This document shows positions 14,755-23,972 of a stretch of 64,000 nt of DNA, piece after piece. A model generated the notes under the pieces. The model saw only the letters and a program-made list of their open reading frames with translations, had not been told where the DNA came from and did not search any database. The position numbers and the translations under genes were made by a program. Source of the stretch: Nocardioides exalbidus (GTDB taxonomy: Bacteria; Actinomycetota; Actinomycetes; Propionibacteriales; Nocardioidaceae). The DNA lies in assembly GCF_900105585.1 (NCBI RefSeq), contig NZ_FNRT01000002.1:2232001-2296000 (forward strand), read 5' to 3'. The number at the start of each line of letters is the position of its first letter. Positions within the stretch are counted from its first letter, which is position 1.

Positions 14755-15981
14755 TCAGAGGCCGCCGGAGAGCCGCTTCGAGAAGGCCTCGAGCAGCTGG
14801 GCCCCGTGGGCGCCGTCGGCCACCCGGTGGTCGACGGTGAGGCCTGCGTTGACGGTCAGTGCCACGCCCAGGCCGCCCGGCACGGCGACCGGACGCTGGG
14901 TGATCGTGCCCAAGGACAGGACGCTGGCCTGCGGCGGCGTGAGGAGCGCCTGGAACTGGTCGACGCCCAGTCCGCCGAGGTTGGACAGCGAGCCGTTGGC
15001 CACGCCCATGTAGGCCGGGTCGAGCTTGCCCTTCTGGACCCGGGCGACGACCGAGCGCACCTCGGCGTCGACGTCGGCGATCGGCCGCGCGTCGGGCTCG
15101 GTGAAGGTCGGCACCATGAGCCCGCGCTCGGTGGCGACGGCCAGCGCGATGGCGGGCGGCCCGGCCTCGGTGGGCGCGTCGTCCTCCCAGCGCGAGAGCA
15201 GCTCGGGCACGTCGCGGAGGGCGGCGGCGTAGGCCCGCAGGAGGACGGTGGTCCACGACACCCCGTTGCGCACGGCGTTGGCGGTGTCGAGGTGGACCTG
15301 GCGCCAGACGGTGAACTGCGGGATCACCGCGGTCGGGACCATCTTGCGCGCGACCGCCCGGCGGACCGCGATGCGGCGGTCGTCGGTCGGCCTCGGCGCG
15401 CTCGCCGCGGGTGTGGCAACGACGGCGGGCGCGGGAGCCGGTGCCGGTGCGGCAGCCGGCGCCGCAACGGGTGCGGGCGCGGCAGCCGGTCGTACGGCCT
15501 GCTCGACGTCCTCGACGCGGACCAGCCCGTCGGGGCCGGTCGGCGTGACCGAGGCGAGGTCGACGCCGTTGTCGCGGGCCAGCGCGCGGGCTCGGGGCAC
15601 GGCGGGCACGATGCCGCTCGACGCGGGCGCCTCGGGCTCGGTCGCGGCGACCGGCTCGGGGGCGGCGTCGGGGACGGGCGCGGCGGCCGGCTCCGGCTCG
15701 GGGGTGGGAGCGGCCAGCAGGTCGCCGAAGCCACCGCCGGTGTCCTCGCCCTCGACCCAGCCGATCGGCTCGCCGACCTCGACGGTGCCGGACTCCACGA
15801 CGATCTCGACGAGGGTGCCGGAGACGGTGCTCTCGACCTCCATGTCGACCTTGTCGGTCATCACCTCGCAGACGACGTCGCCCTCGGCGATCTCGTCACC
15901 GACGCGGACCATCCACTCGTTGACCTCGCCCTCGGTCATGGTCATCGACATCTTGGGCATCCGGATCGCGAGCCTGGCCAT
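14755..15981 (-). CDS. 2-oxo acid/acetoin dehydrogenase complex E2 (dihydrolipoamide acetyltransferase)
   Basis: 408 residues. One lipoyl domain (1-78) carries the lipoylated Lys44 in MTDKVDMEVES. An Ala/Pro/Glu-rich flexible linker, a peripheral-subunit-binding domain (about 127-163, VPRARALARDNGVDLASV) and a second AP-rich linker follow. The catalytic acyltransferase domain contains the active-site His in LTVDHRVADGAHGAQLLEAF near the C-terminus. It passes acetyl groups from the E1 enzyme to CoA. It overlaps the E1-beta stop by 1 nt (TGATG). No dedicated E3 lies in this operon, so a shared lipoamide dehydrogenase must serve it. Confidence 0.9.
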   Translation of the reverse strand: MARLAIRMPKMSMTMTEGEVNEWMVRVGDEIAEGDVVCEVMTDKVDMEVESTVSGTLVEIVVESGTVEVGEPIGWVEGEDTGGGFGDLLAAPTPEPEPAAAPVPDAAPEPVAATEPEAPASSGIVPAVPRARALARDNGVDLASVTPTGPDGLVRVEDVEQAVRPAAAPAPVAAPAAAPAPAPAPAVVATPAASAPRPTDDRRIAVRRAVARKMVPTAVIPQFTVWRQVHLDTANAVRNGVSWTTVLLRAYAAALRDVPELLSRWEDDAPTEAGPPAIALAVATERGLMVPTFTEPDARPIADVDAEVRSVVARVQKGKLDPAYMGVANGSLSNLGGLGVDQFQALLTPPQASVLSLGTITQRPVAVPGGLGVALTVNAGLTVDHRVADGAHGAQLLEAFSKRLSGGL

Positions 15982-17003
15982 CAGGACTCCTTCATCATCG
16001 TCTTGGCGGCCTCGACGATGTTGTCGACCTGCGGGACCGACGCCTTCTCCAGCTGGGGCGCGTAGGGGATCGGCGCGTCCAGTCCGCTGAGCCGGCGCAC
16101 GGGCGCGAGCAGGCGGTAGATCGTCGGCGACTCGGCGATGCGCGCGGACAGCTCGGCGGTGAAGCCGACGTGGCCGGGGGCCTCCTGCACGAGCAGGGCC
16201 CGGCCGGTGCGCGACACGTCCTCGTGGATCGGGGCGTCGTCGAGCGGAGTCAGCGTGCGCGGGTCGATCACCGAGACCTCGATGCCGTCGGCGGCGAGGA
16301 TCTCGGCGGCCTCGAGCGAGCGCGACACCATCACACCGGTCGCCACGATCGTGATGTGCTCGCCGCGGCGGCGTACGGCGCTCTGGCCGAGGGGGACGCG
16401 CACGGCCTCCTCCGGGACGGGGCCCGACGTGCGGTAGAGCAGCTTGTGCTCGAGCACGATGACCGGGTTGGGGTCGTCGATCGCGGCGAGCAGCAGGCCC
16501 TTGGCGTCGGCGGCGGTCGCCGGCATCACGACCTTGAGCCCGGGCACGTGGGCGAACCACGCCTCGAGGCTCTGGGAGTGCTGGGCCGCGGCGCCGGTGC
16601 CGGAGCCGAGCGGCGCGCGCAGCACCATCGGCACCGACATCGCGCCGCCGAGCATGTAGTGGATCTTCGCCGCCTGGTTGACGATCTGGTCCATCGCCTG
16701 GTTGGTGAAGTCCGAGAACTGGATCTCCACGATCGGGCGCATCCCGGCGAGCGCCGCGCCGACGGCCGCGCCGACGATGCCGAGCTCGGAGATCGGGGTG
16801 TCGCGGATCCGGTCGGCGCCGAAGCGGTGGAAGAGGTCGCCGCTGACGCCGAAGGCGCCGCCGTAGACGCCGATGTCCTCACCGAGCATGAAGACGCGCT
16901 CGTCGGCCTCCATGGACTGGCCGATCGCCTCGCGGACGGCTTCTGAGTAGGTGATGACGCGGTCCGTGCTCGGCGCCGCGAGGTCGAGGGGTGTGGTGGT
17001 CAC
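15981..17003 (-). CDS. Acetoin/pyruvate dehydrogenase E1 beta subunit
   Basis: 340 residues, the usual length. Transketolase-like pyrimidine domain (about 15-190) with the family stretches [17 protein letters not shown] and [20 protein letters not shown], the TPP/K-site loop [15 protein letters not shown], and [23 protein letters not shown]. The C-terminal transketolase domain ends with [21 protein letters not shown]-type sequence shared by AcoB and PdhB. With the alpha subunit it decarboxylates a 2-oxo acid or cleaves acetoin, using thiamine diphosphate. Middle gene of a three-gene operon, 30 nt after the alpha gene. Confidence 0.92.
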   Translation of the reverse strand: MTTTPLDLAAPSTDRVITYSEAVREAIGQSMEADERVFMLGEDIGVYGGAFGVSGDLFHRFGADRIRDTPISELGIVGAAVGAALAGMRPIVEIQFSDFTNQAMDQIVNQAAKIHYMLGGAMSVPMVLRAPLGSGTGAAAQHSQSLEAWFAHVPGLKVVMPATAADAKGLLLAAIDDPNPVIVLEHKLLYRTSGPVPEEAVRVPLGQSAVRRRGEHITIVATGVMVSRSLEAAEILAADGIEVSVIDPRTLTPLDDAPIHEDVSRTGRALLVQEAPGHVGFTAELSARIAESPTIYRLLAPVRRLSGLDAPIPYAPQLEKASVPQVDNIVEAAKTMMKES

Positions 17004-17033
17004 GAGGGATGTCTCCTGTGTCTGGGTCGCGGG

Positions 17034-18011
17034 TCAGGCGCGGGCGAAGACCGCGTCGAGGAGGTCGGACGGGTCGGCGTCGGGAGCGGCGTTGGCCTGG
17101 CGCACGGCCTCGCGCATGTCCTCCATGGCCTGGGTGCGGATGGCCTGCACCTCCTCGTCGGTCAGCAGGCCGGACTCCTTGACCTGCGCCTCGAAGCGGA
17201 GGATCGGGTCCTTGGCACGCCAGTCGGCGATCTCCTCCTTGGTGCGGTAGAGGTTCTTGTCCGACTTGCTGTGGCCCTTCCAGCGGTAGGTCAGGTTCTC
17301 GACCAGGGTCGGGCCCTCGCCGGCCCGCGCGCGGGCGACGGCGGTGCTGACGGCGTCGTGCACCGCGTCGAGGTCGTTGCCGTCGACGGTCACGCCGGGG
17401 ATGCCGTAGGCGGCACCGCGCTCGGAGATGTTCTCGATGGCGAAGGACTTCTCGGTGGAGAAGGACATGCCGTACTTGTTGTTCTCGCAGATGAAGACGA
17501 CCGGCAGCTTCCAGATCGCGGCCAGGTTGACCGCCTCGTGGAAGGCGCCCTCGTTGGCGGCGCCGTCGCCGAAGAAGCAGGCCACGACCCGGTCCTCGCC
17601 GCGCATCTGGAACGCCAGCGCCGCGCCGGCGGCGATCGGGATGCCGCCCGCGACGATGCCGTTGGCGCCGAGGTTGCCGGTGGCGGTGTCGGCGATGTGC
17701 ATCGAGCCGCCACGGCCGCGGCAGTAGCCGGTCTCCTTGGCGAGCAGCTCGGCCATCATCCGGGTCAGGTCGGCGCCCTTCGCGATGCAGTGGCCGTGGC
17801 CGCGGTGGGTGGAGGTGATGGCGTCGTCGGTGCGCAGCGCGAGGCACGCACCGGTGGCCGAGGCCTCCTGGCCGATGGAGAGGTGCATCGTCCCGTGCAT
17901 GAGGCCGCGGGCGAAGAGGTCGTCGACGGCCTCCTCGAAACGACGGATGGTCCACATGGTCAGCAGGGCGTGGGCGGCGGTGTCGTGGTCGGCGCCGGGG
18001 GTGGCGGTCAT
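17034..18011 (-). CDS. Acetoin/pyruvate dehydrogenase E1 alpha subunit
   Basis: 325 residues from the ATG at 18011, which has AGGAG 6 nt upstream; the longer frame to 18050 was rejected. The TPP-Mg motif begins [15 protein letters not shown] and ends in [13 protein letters not shown]. Other family segments are [33 protein letters not shown] and [10 protein letters not shown]. The short length and these details resemble AcoA (acetoin dehydrogenase) slightly more than PdhA, but sequence alone does not decide the substrate. First gene of the aco/pdh-like operon, preceded by a 12-bp perfect palindrome that could be the operator. The GAF regulator at the far right end of the window resembles AcoR but is 45 kb away. 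Confidence 0.9.
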   Translation of the reverse strand: MTATPGADHDTAAHALLTMWTIRRFEEAVDDLFARGLMHGTMHLSIGQEASATGACLALRTDDAITSTHRGHGHCIAKGADLTRMMAELLAKETGYCRGRGGSMHIADTATGNLGANGIVAGGIPIAAGAALAFQMRGEDRVVACFFGDGAANEGAFHEAVNLAAIWKLPVVFICENNKYGMSFSTEKSFAIENISERGAAYGIPGVTVDGNDLDAVHDAVSTAVARARAGEGPTLVENLTYRWKGHSKSDKNLYRTKEEIADWRAKDPILRFEAQVKESGLLTDEEVQAIRTQAMEDMREAVRQANAAPDADPSDLLDAVFARA

Positions 18012-18025
18012 GCGAGCTCCTATAT

Positions 18026-18037
18026 GCACATATGTGC
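18026..18037. promoter_or_regulatory. Perfect palindrome upstream of the E1-alpha gene
   Basis: GCACATATGTGC, a 12-bp perfect palindrome in an AT-rich patch 15 nt upstream of the start codon, between the likely promoter and the ribosome-binding site. Position and symmetry fit a repressor operator for the acetoin/pyruvate dehydrogenase operon; the regulator is not known. Confidence 0.55.
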
Positions 18038-18066
18038 TTCTGGTCGTCACGTTTGACCCGATAGTA

Positions 18067-18082
18067 GGTGACGGCCATCACC
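18067..18082. promoter_or_regulatory. CRP-like palindrome upstream of the dehydrogenase operon
   Basis: GGTGA-CGGCCA-TCACC has the 5-N6-5 spacing of CRP sites and sits just upstream of a TACTAT -10-like hexamer on the minus strand, a position suited to activation. Confidence 0.4.
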
Positions 18083-18119
18083 GCGCACAAGAGCCCGGGC
18101 GTGCGCGATGTCGGACGCG

Positions 18120-18180
18120 CCGGGGTGGCGGCGCACTGCGGGTGCGGTCCGGGTCGCCGCGCGACCTGCCGCCACCCCGG
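18120..18180 (-). terminator. Long-loop hairpin downstream of ispF
   Basis: CCGGGGTGGCGGC at 18120-18132 pairs perfectly with GCCGCCACCCCGG at 18168-18180; the 35-nt loop is GC-rich and can fold further. It lies 55 nt beyond the ispF stop. The rest of this 223-bp gap is a G-rich tract with no gene seen. Confidence 0.55.
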
Positions 18181-18234
18181 ACGGTGGGGCGGGACGGCGG
18201 GGCGGGGCGGTGGGCAGGACGGTGGCGGGAGCCG

Positions 18235-18720
18235 TCAGCCGGTGACGAGCGCCGTGGCGATGGCGGCGACGCCCTCACCGCGACCGGTGAGGCCGAGGCC
18301 GTCGGTCGTGGTCGCGGAGATGCTGACCGGGGCACCGACCGCGGCGGAGAGGGCCGCGGCAGCCTCGGCGCGACGCGGGCCGAGGCGCGGCGCGGTGCCG
18401 ATGACCTGGACGGCCACGTTGCCGATCTCGAAGCCGGCGGCACGCACGCGGCGGGCGGTCTCGCTCAGGAGCGTGGCGCCGGACGCACCGGCCCACTCGG
18501 GCTCGGAGGTGCCGAAGTTCGACCCGAGGTCGCCGAGCCCGGCGGCGGAGAACAGCGCGTCGCACGCGGCGTGGGCCGCGACGTCGGCGTCGGAGTGCCC
18601 CTCGAGCCCGGCGGGCTCGTCCGGCCACGACAGCCCGGCGAGGTGCATGGGCACGCCGGGGACCAGTCGGTGCACGTCGGTGCCGATGCCGATCCGGGGT
18701 AGGGCCACGCCCGGCATCAT
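18235..18720 (-). CDS. ispF: 2-C-methyl-D-erythritol 2,4-cyclodiphosphate synthase
   Basis: 161 residues (second possible ATG at 18717). IspF cyclises CDP-ME-2-phosphate to ME-cPP with loss of CMP. Zinc ligands lie in GIGTDVHRL (Asp15, His17) and His51 in [31 protein letters not shown] and the C-terminal [17 protein letters not shown] complete the active site of the trimer. IspD is usually adjacent or fused; here 12 kb of sugar-catabolic genes separate the two, both on the minus strand. It is divergent from the molybdopterin oxidoreductase gene with only 23 nt between starts. Confidence 0.95.
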   Translation of the reverse strand: MMPGVALPRIGIGTDVHRLVPGVPMHLAGLSWPDEPAGLEGHSDADVAAHAACDALFSAAGLGDLGSNFGTSEPEWAGASGATLLSETARRVRAAGFEIGNVAVQVIGTAPRLGPRRAEAAAALSAAVGAPVSISATTTDGLGLTGRGEGVAAIATALVTG

Positions 18721-18743
18721 GCCCGACGCGCAAGAATGGTGGG

Positions 18744-20258
18744 ATGACGACCCGTACGCCCTGGCGGCTGGCCGGCGTGCTGGCCGGACTGGCCGGACTG
18801 GCGACCAGCTATGCGACCGCGATGGTCTTCACGATCCGCGAGGCGCCCGTCGTCGCCGTGGCCGAGCTCGTCATCCGCCTGACGCCGGGCGCGGTCGCCG
18901 AGCGGGCCATCCAGGTGCTCGGTCACCTCGACAAGCCGGTCCTCGTCGGCGGAGTCGTGGTGCTCGTGCTCGCCTGCTTCGCCTGGGCGGGGTCGCTCGC
19001 GCGCCGGTCCTGGTGGTCCCCGCTGCCGGTGTGGGTCGCGCTCGCTGCCGTCGGACTGGTCGCGGTGCTGAGCCAGCGGGGTGCCGGGGTGGTCGACGTG
19101 CTCCCGGTGGGGGTCGGGCTGGTGACGTGGATCGCGGTGCACGCGGCCCTCGTCGACGCGCTGCGCCGCGGCGCCCGCCGTCCCGACCTCGAGTCGCGCG
19201 AGCGGCGCGTCTTCGTGATGGTCGCCGGCGTGATCGCGGTCGCCTCGCTCGGCATCGCGGTCGCGGGCCGGGTCGTCGGCGCCGGGCGCCGGCAGGTCGA
19301 GGCGAGCCGCCAGCTGCTCCGCATCCCGGGGGTGACCCGCAAGCCCGCCCCGCCGAAGACGTCCCTCGGCCTGCCGGGCATCAGTCCCTGGCAGACGTCC
19401 AACGAGGACTTCTACCGGATCGACACCTCGATCTCGGTGCCTGCGATCGAGCCCGACGAGTGGTCGATCCGCATCCACGGGATGGTCGACCGTGAGCTCA
19501 CGCTGACCTACTCCCAGCTCGTCGCCCGGCAGCTGACGGAGTCGTGGATCACCCTCAACTGCGTGAGCAACGAGGTCGGCGGCGACCTCATCGGCAACGC
19601 GCGGTGGAGCGGCGTGCGCCTCGCCGACCTCCTCGAGGGGCTCGGGGTCAGCGACCGGGCCGACTGCGTGCTCCAGACCTCGCACGACGGGTGGACCTGC
19701 GCGACGCCGCTGGCGGCGCTGACCGACGACCGCGACGCGATGCTGGCCGTGGCGATGAACGGCCGACCGCTGCCCATCGAGCACGGCTTCCCGGTGCGGA
19801 CGGTCGTGCCGGGCCTGTACGGCTACGTGTCGGCCACGAAGTGGGTGGTGGACATGGAGGTCAGCACCTTCGCCGACTCGGTCGGCTACTGGACCACGCG
19901 CGGCTGGTCGGCGCAGGGCCCGGTGAAGATCGCCTCGCGCATCGACGTGCCGAGCTCGGGCGACGAGGTCGCGGTCGGGTCGGTGTCGGTCGGCGGGATG
20001 GCCTGGCACCAGCACACCGGGATCTCGAAGGTCGAGGTGCAGGTCGACGGCGGTGCGTGGGAGCCCGCCGAGCTCGGCCGGGTCCCGTCCGACGACACGT
20101 GGGTCCAGTGGGCGCTCACCGTCGACCTCGACGAGGGCGACCACGAGGTCCGGGTGCGCGCGACCGGCAAGGACGGCGAGACGCAGACGAGCGCCGTCGC
20201 GCGGCCCGACCCCGACGGCTCGACCGGGTGGCACACGATCCAGGTCAGCGCGCGCTGA
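18744..20258 (+). CDS. Membrane-anchored sulfite-oxidase-family molybdopterin oxidoreductase
   Basis: 504 residues. Residues 1-175 contain about five membrane helices. The rest is an extracellular sulfite-oxidase-fold domain with the molybdenum-ligating Cys273 in [12 protein letters not shown], the pterin-binding segments [14 protein letters not shown] and [21 protein letters not shown], and a C-terminal Mo-co dimerisation domain (about 390-500) with [17 protein letters not shown]. Such proteins reduce or oxidise small substrates outside the membrane; the substrate is unknown (sulfite or protein methionine sulfoxide are the usual thoughts). AAGAAT stands 6 nt before the ATG, so it is probably leaderless. 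Molybdenum-cofactor genes appear later in the window (59.9-63.7 kb). Confidence 0.88.
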   Translation: MTTRTPWRLAGVLAGLAGLATSYATAMVFTIREAPVVAVAELVIRLTPGAVAERAIQVLGHLDKPVLVGGVVVLVLACFAWAGSLARRSWWSPLPVWVALAAVGLVAVLSQRGAGVVDVLPVGVGLVTWIAVHAALVDALRRGARRPDLESRERRVFVMVAGVIAVASLGIAVAGRVVGAGRRQVEASRQLLRIPGVTRKPAPPKTSLGLPGISPWQTSNEDFYRIDTSISVPAIEPDEWSIRIHGMVDRELTLTYSQLVARQLTESWITLNCVSNEVGGDLIGNARWSGVRLADLLEGLGVSDRADCVLQTSHDGWTCATPLAALTDDRDAMLAVAMNGRPLPIEHGFPVRTVVPGLYGYVSATKWVVDMEVSTFADSVGYWTTRGWSAQGPVKIASRIDVPSSGDEVAVGSVSVGGMAWHQHTGISKVEVQVDGGAWEPAELGRVPSDDTWVQWALTVDLDEGDHEVRVRATGKDGETQTSAVARPDPDGSTGWHTIQVSAR

Positions 20259-20273
20259 CGGATCCGCTGCGCG

Positions 20274-21482
20274 TCAGCCGTTGCGGATGACGTACGCCGT
20301 CCCGCCGGAGGCCGCGATCCAGATCCGCTCGAACTCCGCGCGGTCGTAGACCCGGCGCACGTCGGCGTTGGTGGCACCGGCCGGGTCGTTGACCACGACG
20401 TCGCCGTCGGCCTCGAAGCCGACGATCACGAGCAGGTGGCCGTTGCTGGCCGCGATCGGGGCGCCCGTGAGCTGGCCGCGGCCGAAGGCGATGGAGGCGA
20501 CCAGCGGCACCCCGGCGGCGATGTAGTCCTCGGCCTCCCGCAGGCCGCTCATCCGGGTGACGTAGGAGTCGCCGGCGACGAGCGTGGCGGCGTAGGCGGT
20601 GTTGAAGGCCCAGTTGCCGGTGCCGCGGTAGCCGTGGTCGTAGACCATCTTCGCGGTGTGGTCGACGACGGCGTCGACGTGGCCCGGCGCGATGCCGGTG
20701 GGGGCGGGGGAGATGCCGTAGTAGCCGAGGACCATCGCGGTCGACGTGGCCGAGCACCAGGCCTCGCCGCCTCCGCCCCACTGCGGGTAGTGGCCGGTGT
20801 GCACCATCTGCGACAGCGCCGGGACGTCGAGGACCGTGCCCACCACCGATGGGCCGGGCGTCGAGGTCGGTCGCGGGGTCTTCTCACCGGCCGAGGCGAC
20901 CGCGCCCACGCGCTCGAGCGCAACGGCGTTGGCGGAGCCCTTCGGACGCATCAGCGTGACCCGCACCTGCCAGGCGGTGATCGTGCTCGCGGCGGTCCAC
21001 GTGTCGACGTTGACCGAGCCGAGGTCGTCGGGCTGGCCGGAGTACGTCGTCCGCTTCACGGGGCGGTTGGTCCGCGACCAGTCGGCCATGGTGTCCCAGC
21101 TGCCGGTGCGGCCGTCGGGTCCCTTCGCGCGGACCTCGACGCGGACCATGCTGCGGCCCGGCGTCGAGGCCTCCCACGTCGGGATGAGCGAGGTCGCGCC
21201 GAAGCCGGGGCTGGCCCACGGCGAGGTCCAGGTGCCGGCCTCGTAGGCCCTGCCGGCGACGGTGCGCGGCCTGGCGTCACGCAGCGTGACGACCCCGCGG
21301 CCGAGCTTGAGCCCGCTGCGACTGCCCGCCTTGAAGTCGGCGTACGTGCTCCACGACGTCAGCTGCACCTGCGCCGCCGCGCGTCGCGGCACGACGTCGT
21401 GGTCGGCCGCGGTGGCCGGTGCGACGAGGCCGCCCAGCAGGAGGGGGAGGGCCAGGGCGAGGGCGGCAGGGCGTCGGAGCAC
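20274..21482 (-). CDS. Secreted C39-like cysteine peptidase
   Basis: 402 residues from the GTG at 21482. A signal peptide (Ala/Leu-rich 6-25, cleaved near PATA-AD) precedes a beta-rich N-terminal region (about 40-200) and a Pro/Thr linker. The papain-like C39_2 domain has Cys243 in [17 protein letters not shown], a His in [11 protein letters not shown] and Asp in VVVNDPAG as the likely catalytic triad. It probably acts outside the cell on peptides or proteins; no bacteriocin or ABC exporter is nearby. The much longer open frame to 22679 is antisense to cysS and was rejected. It converges on the molybdopterin gene with a 15-nt gap. Confidence 0.8.
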   Translation of the reverse strand: MLRRPAALALALPLLLGGLVAPATAADHDVVPRRAAAQVQLTSWSTYADFKAGSRSGLKLGRGVVTLRDARPRTVAGRAYEAGTWTSPWASPGFGATSLIPTWEASTPGRSMVRVEVRAKGPDGRTGSWDTMADWSRTNRPVKRTTYSGQPDDLGSVNVDTWTAASTITAWQVRVTLMRPKGSANAVALERVGAVASAGEKTPRPTSTPGPSVVGTVLDVPALSQMVHTGHYPQWGGGGEAWCSATSTAMVLGYYGISPAPTGIAPGHVDAVVDHTAKMVYDHGYRGTGNWAFNTAYAATLVAGDSYVTRMSGLREAEDYIAAGVPLVASIAFGRGQLTGAPIAASNGHLLVIVGFEADGDVVVNDPAGATNADVRRVYDRAEFERIWIAASGGTAYVIRNG

Positions 21483-21587
21483 CGGTCGACGATAACCCGC
21501 AGGATCCCATGCGTCACAGGAGTCACAGGATCCGTGCGCACGCTCGCCGAGTCGGGGGATCGCCCCCGCGCACCTACACTTGCGCAG

Positions 21588-22988
21588 GTGACTCTGAGGC
21601 TCCACGACACCGCCACGCGCGAGACGCGCGACTTCGTCCCCCTCGTCGAGGGCCGGGCGGGCATCTACGTGTGCGGCCTCACCGTGCAGTCCGAGCCGCA
21701 CGTCGGCCACGTGCGCTCCGCGGTCAACTTCGACGTGCTCCGGCGCTGGCTCTCGGCGACCGGCCACGAGGTCGACTTCATCCGCAACGTCACCGACATC
21801 GACGACAAGATCCTCACCAAGTCTGCCGAGCAGGGCGTCCACTGGTACGCCCTCGCCGCCGCGATGAAGCGCGAGCTCGACAAGGCCCTCGCGGCCATCA
21901 ACGTGCTGCCGCCGACCTACGAGCCCGGCGCCACCGGCCACGTGCCGGAGATCGTCGAGCTGACCGAGCAGCTCATCGCGAAGGGCCACGCCTACGCCGC
22001 CGAGGACGGCAGCGGCGACGTCTACTTCGACGTGCGCAGCTGGTCGGACTACGGCGAGCTGACCCGGCAGAAGGTCGACGACATGGAGCCCGCCGGCGAC
22101 GCCGACCCGCGCGGCAAGCGCGACCCGCGCGACTTCGCCCTGTGGAAGGGACAGAAGTTGGCGTCGGAGCCGGAGACTGCATCGTGGCCGTCGCCGTGGG
22201 GTCGGGGAAGGCCCGGCTGGCACATCGAGTGCTCGGCGATGGCCGGCAAGTACCTCGGCCCCGCCTTCGACATCCACGGCGGCGGCGTCGACCTCCGCTT
22301 CCCGCACCACGAGAACGAGCAGGCCCAGTCGCGCGCGGCAGGCCGGCCGTTCGCGTCGTACTGGCTGCACAACGCCTGGATCACCACGGCCGGCGAGAAG
22401 ATGAGCAAGTCGCTCGGCAACTCCCTCCTCATCCCCGAGGTGCTGAAGCGGGTCCGCGGGCAGGAGCTGCGCTACTACATGGTGGCGGCGCACTACCGCT
22501 CGCACGTCGAGTTCAGCTTCGAGGCGCTCGACGAGGCCGCCAAGGCCTTCCGGCGGATCGAGGACTTCCTCGACCGTGCCGCGCCCGTCGTGGGTGAGTG
22601 GTACGCCGCCCTGCCGGACGCGTTCGTCGCCGCGATGGACGACGACCTGGGCACCCCGGCCGCGGTGGCCGTCATCCACGACTCCGTGCGCGAGGGCAAC
22701 AAGCTGCTCACCGACGGTGCGTCCGACGCGCTCGCTGCGAAGTTCGGCGAGGTGCTGGCGATGCTCGACGTGCTCGGCCTCAACCCCGCCGACGAGGCGT
22801 GGGCGACCGGCGGCTCCGACGACAAGCTGACCGAGGTCGTGGACGCCCTGGTGCAGGGCCTCCTGGCCGACCGGGCGGCGGCGCGCGAGGCCAAGGACTG
22901 GGCCCGCGCCGACGCCATCCGTGACCAGATCAAGGCGGCCGGCGTCGAGGTGGAAGACACCCCGACCGGCCCGAAGTGGAGCGTGTAG
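21588..22988 (+). CDS. cysS: Cysteinyl-tRNA synthetase
   Basis: 466 residues. It charges tRNA-Cys. The zinc-binding Cys29 lies in IYVCGLTVQ, the HIGH signature is PHVGHVRS (38-45), the second zinc region is [14 protein letters not shown], and the KMSKS loop is EKMSKSLGN. The C-terminal DALR-type helical domain is complete. The GTG at 21588 is the start: TACACT (21575-21580) lies 7 nt upstream without a Shine-Dalgarno, so it is probably leaderless. The open frame extending back to 20436 is antisense to the C39 gene and was rejected. The rRNA methyltransferase gene follows after 2 nt, as in mycobacteria. Confidence 0.96.
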   Translation: MTLRLHDTATRETRDFVPLVEGRAGIYVCGLTVQSEPHVGHVRSAVNFDVLRRWLSATGHEVDFIRNVTDIDDKILTKSAEQGVHWYALAAAMKRELDKALAAINVLPPTYEPGATGHVPEIVELTEQLIAKGHAYAAEDGSGDVYFDVRSWSDYGELTRQKVDDMEPAGDADPRGKRDPRDFALWKGQKLASEPETASWPSPWGRGRPGWHIECSAMAGKYLGPAFDIHGGGVDLRFPHHENEQAQSRAAGRPFASYWLHNAWITTAGEKMSKSLGNSLLIPEVLKRVRGQELRYYMVAAHYRSHVEFSFEALDEAAKAFRRIEDFLDRAAPVVGEWYAALPDAFVAAMDDDLGTPAAVAVIHDSVREGNKLLTDGASDALAAKFGEVLAMLDVLGLNPADEAWATGGSDDKLTEVVDALVQGLLADRAAAREAKDWARADAIRDQIKAAGVEVEDTPTGPKWSV

Positions 22989-22990
22989 AA

Positions 22991-23950
22991 GTGGCCGGTA
23001 ATTCGCAACGCAAGGGCTCGATCAAGAAGTCCGGCAAGGGCAACCCGACCGCCGGCTCCGGCGGGCGCGTCCGTCGTGGCCTCGAGGGCAGGGGACCGAC
23101 GCCCAAGGCGAAGGACCGGCCCTACCACAAGGCGCACAAGATGGCCGCCCGCGCGGAGAAGGAGAAGTCCACCCGCACCAGGCGGCGGACCTCCTCCGAC
23201 GCCGAGTGGGCCGCCGGTCGCAACTCGGTCCTCGAGCTGCTCCAGGGCGGCGTGCCCGTCTCCGCGGTCTACGTCGCCGAGGGCACCGAGCGCGACGGGC
23301 GCATGCGTGAGGTGTTCAAGCTCGCCGCCGAGCAGGGCCTGACCATGCTCGAGGTCACCCGCAACGAGATGGACCGGATGACCAGCGGAGCGGTCCACCA
23401 GGGCCTCGCCGCGCGGCTCCCGGCCTACGAGTACGCCCACGCCGACGACCTGCTCGAGCGCGCCGACGACCACAAGGAGCCCGCGCTGATCGTGGCGCTC
23501 GACTCCGTGACCGACCCGCGCAACCTCGGCGCCGTGATCCGCTCGGCAGCCGGCTTCGGCGCGCACGGCGTGCTCATCCCCGAGCGCCGTGCCGCCGGCA
23601 TGACGGCCTCCGCCTGGAAGACCAGCGCCGGAGCGGCCGCCCGCCTCCCCGTCGCGCAGACGGTCAACCTCACGCGGCAGCTCAAGGCCTACCAGGACGC
23701 GGGCTGCATGGTGGTCGGCCTCGCCGCCGACGGCGACCTGTCGCTGCCCGAGCTGGTCGCCCCCGGTGGCCTCGCCGAGGGACCGCTCGTCGTGGTCGTC
23801 GGCTCGGAGGGCAAGGGCCTGGGCCGCCTCGTCGCCGAGACCTGCGACCAGATCGTGTCGATCCCGATGGCCGGCCAGCTGGAGTCGCTCAACGCCGGCG
23901 TGGCCGCCTCGGTCGCCCTCTACTCGATCTCGCAGGCCCGTCTGCAGTGA
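22991..23950 (+). CDS. rlmB: TrmH/SpoU-family RNA 2'-O-methyltransferase (RlmB-like)
   Basis: 319 residues from the GTG two nt after the cysS stop, which gives the expected AGNSQRKGSIKK N-terminus. A very basic extension (1-65) is followed by the SpoU substrate-binding domain (about 72-150, AGRNSVLELLQGG) and the knotted SPOUT methylase domain: DSVTDPRNLGAVIRSAAGFGA, VVGSEGKGLGRLV and QLESLNAGVAASVAL, the three motifs for AdoMet binding and 2'-O-methylation. It most likely methylates 23S rRNA (G2251-type); tRNA is the alternative. Operon with cysS. Confidence 0.9.
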   Translation: MAGNSQRKGSIKKSGKGNPTAGSGGRVRRGLEGRGPTPKAKDRPYHKAHKMAARAEKEKSTRTRRRTSSDAEWAAGRNSVLELLQGGVPVSAVYVAEGTERDGRMREVFKLAAEQGLTMLEVTRNEMDRMTSGAVHQGLAARLPAYEYAHADDLLERADDHKEPALIVALDSVTDPRNLGAVIRSAAGFGAHGVLIPERRAAGMTASAWKTSAGAAARLPVAQTVNLTRQLKAYQDAGCMVVGLAADGDLSLPELVAPGGLAEGPLVVVVGSEGKGLGRLVAETCDQIVSIPMAGQLESLNAGVAASVALYSISQARLQ

Positions 23951-23972
23951 CCACGCCTCCTGAGGCCGGCTG

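Noticed and set aside
20436-21587. 850-residue extension of CysS and a matching antisense extension of the C39 peptidase gene
   Set aside because: Each frame overlaps the other real gene head to head; homology begins at GTG 21588 and GTG 21482, each with its own start signals.
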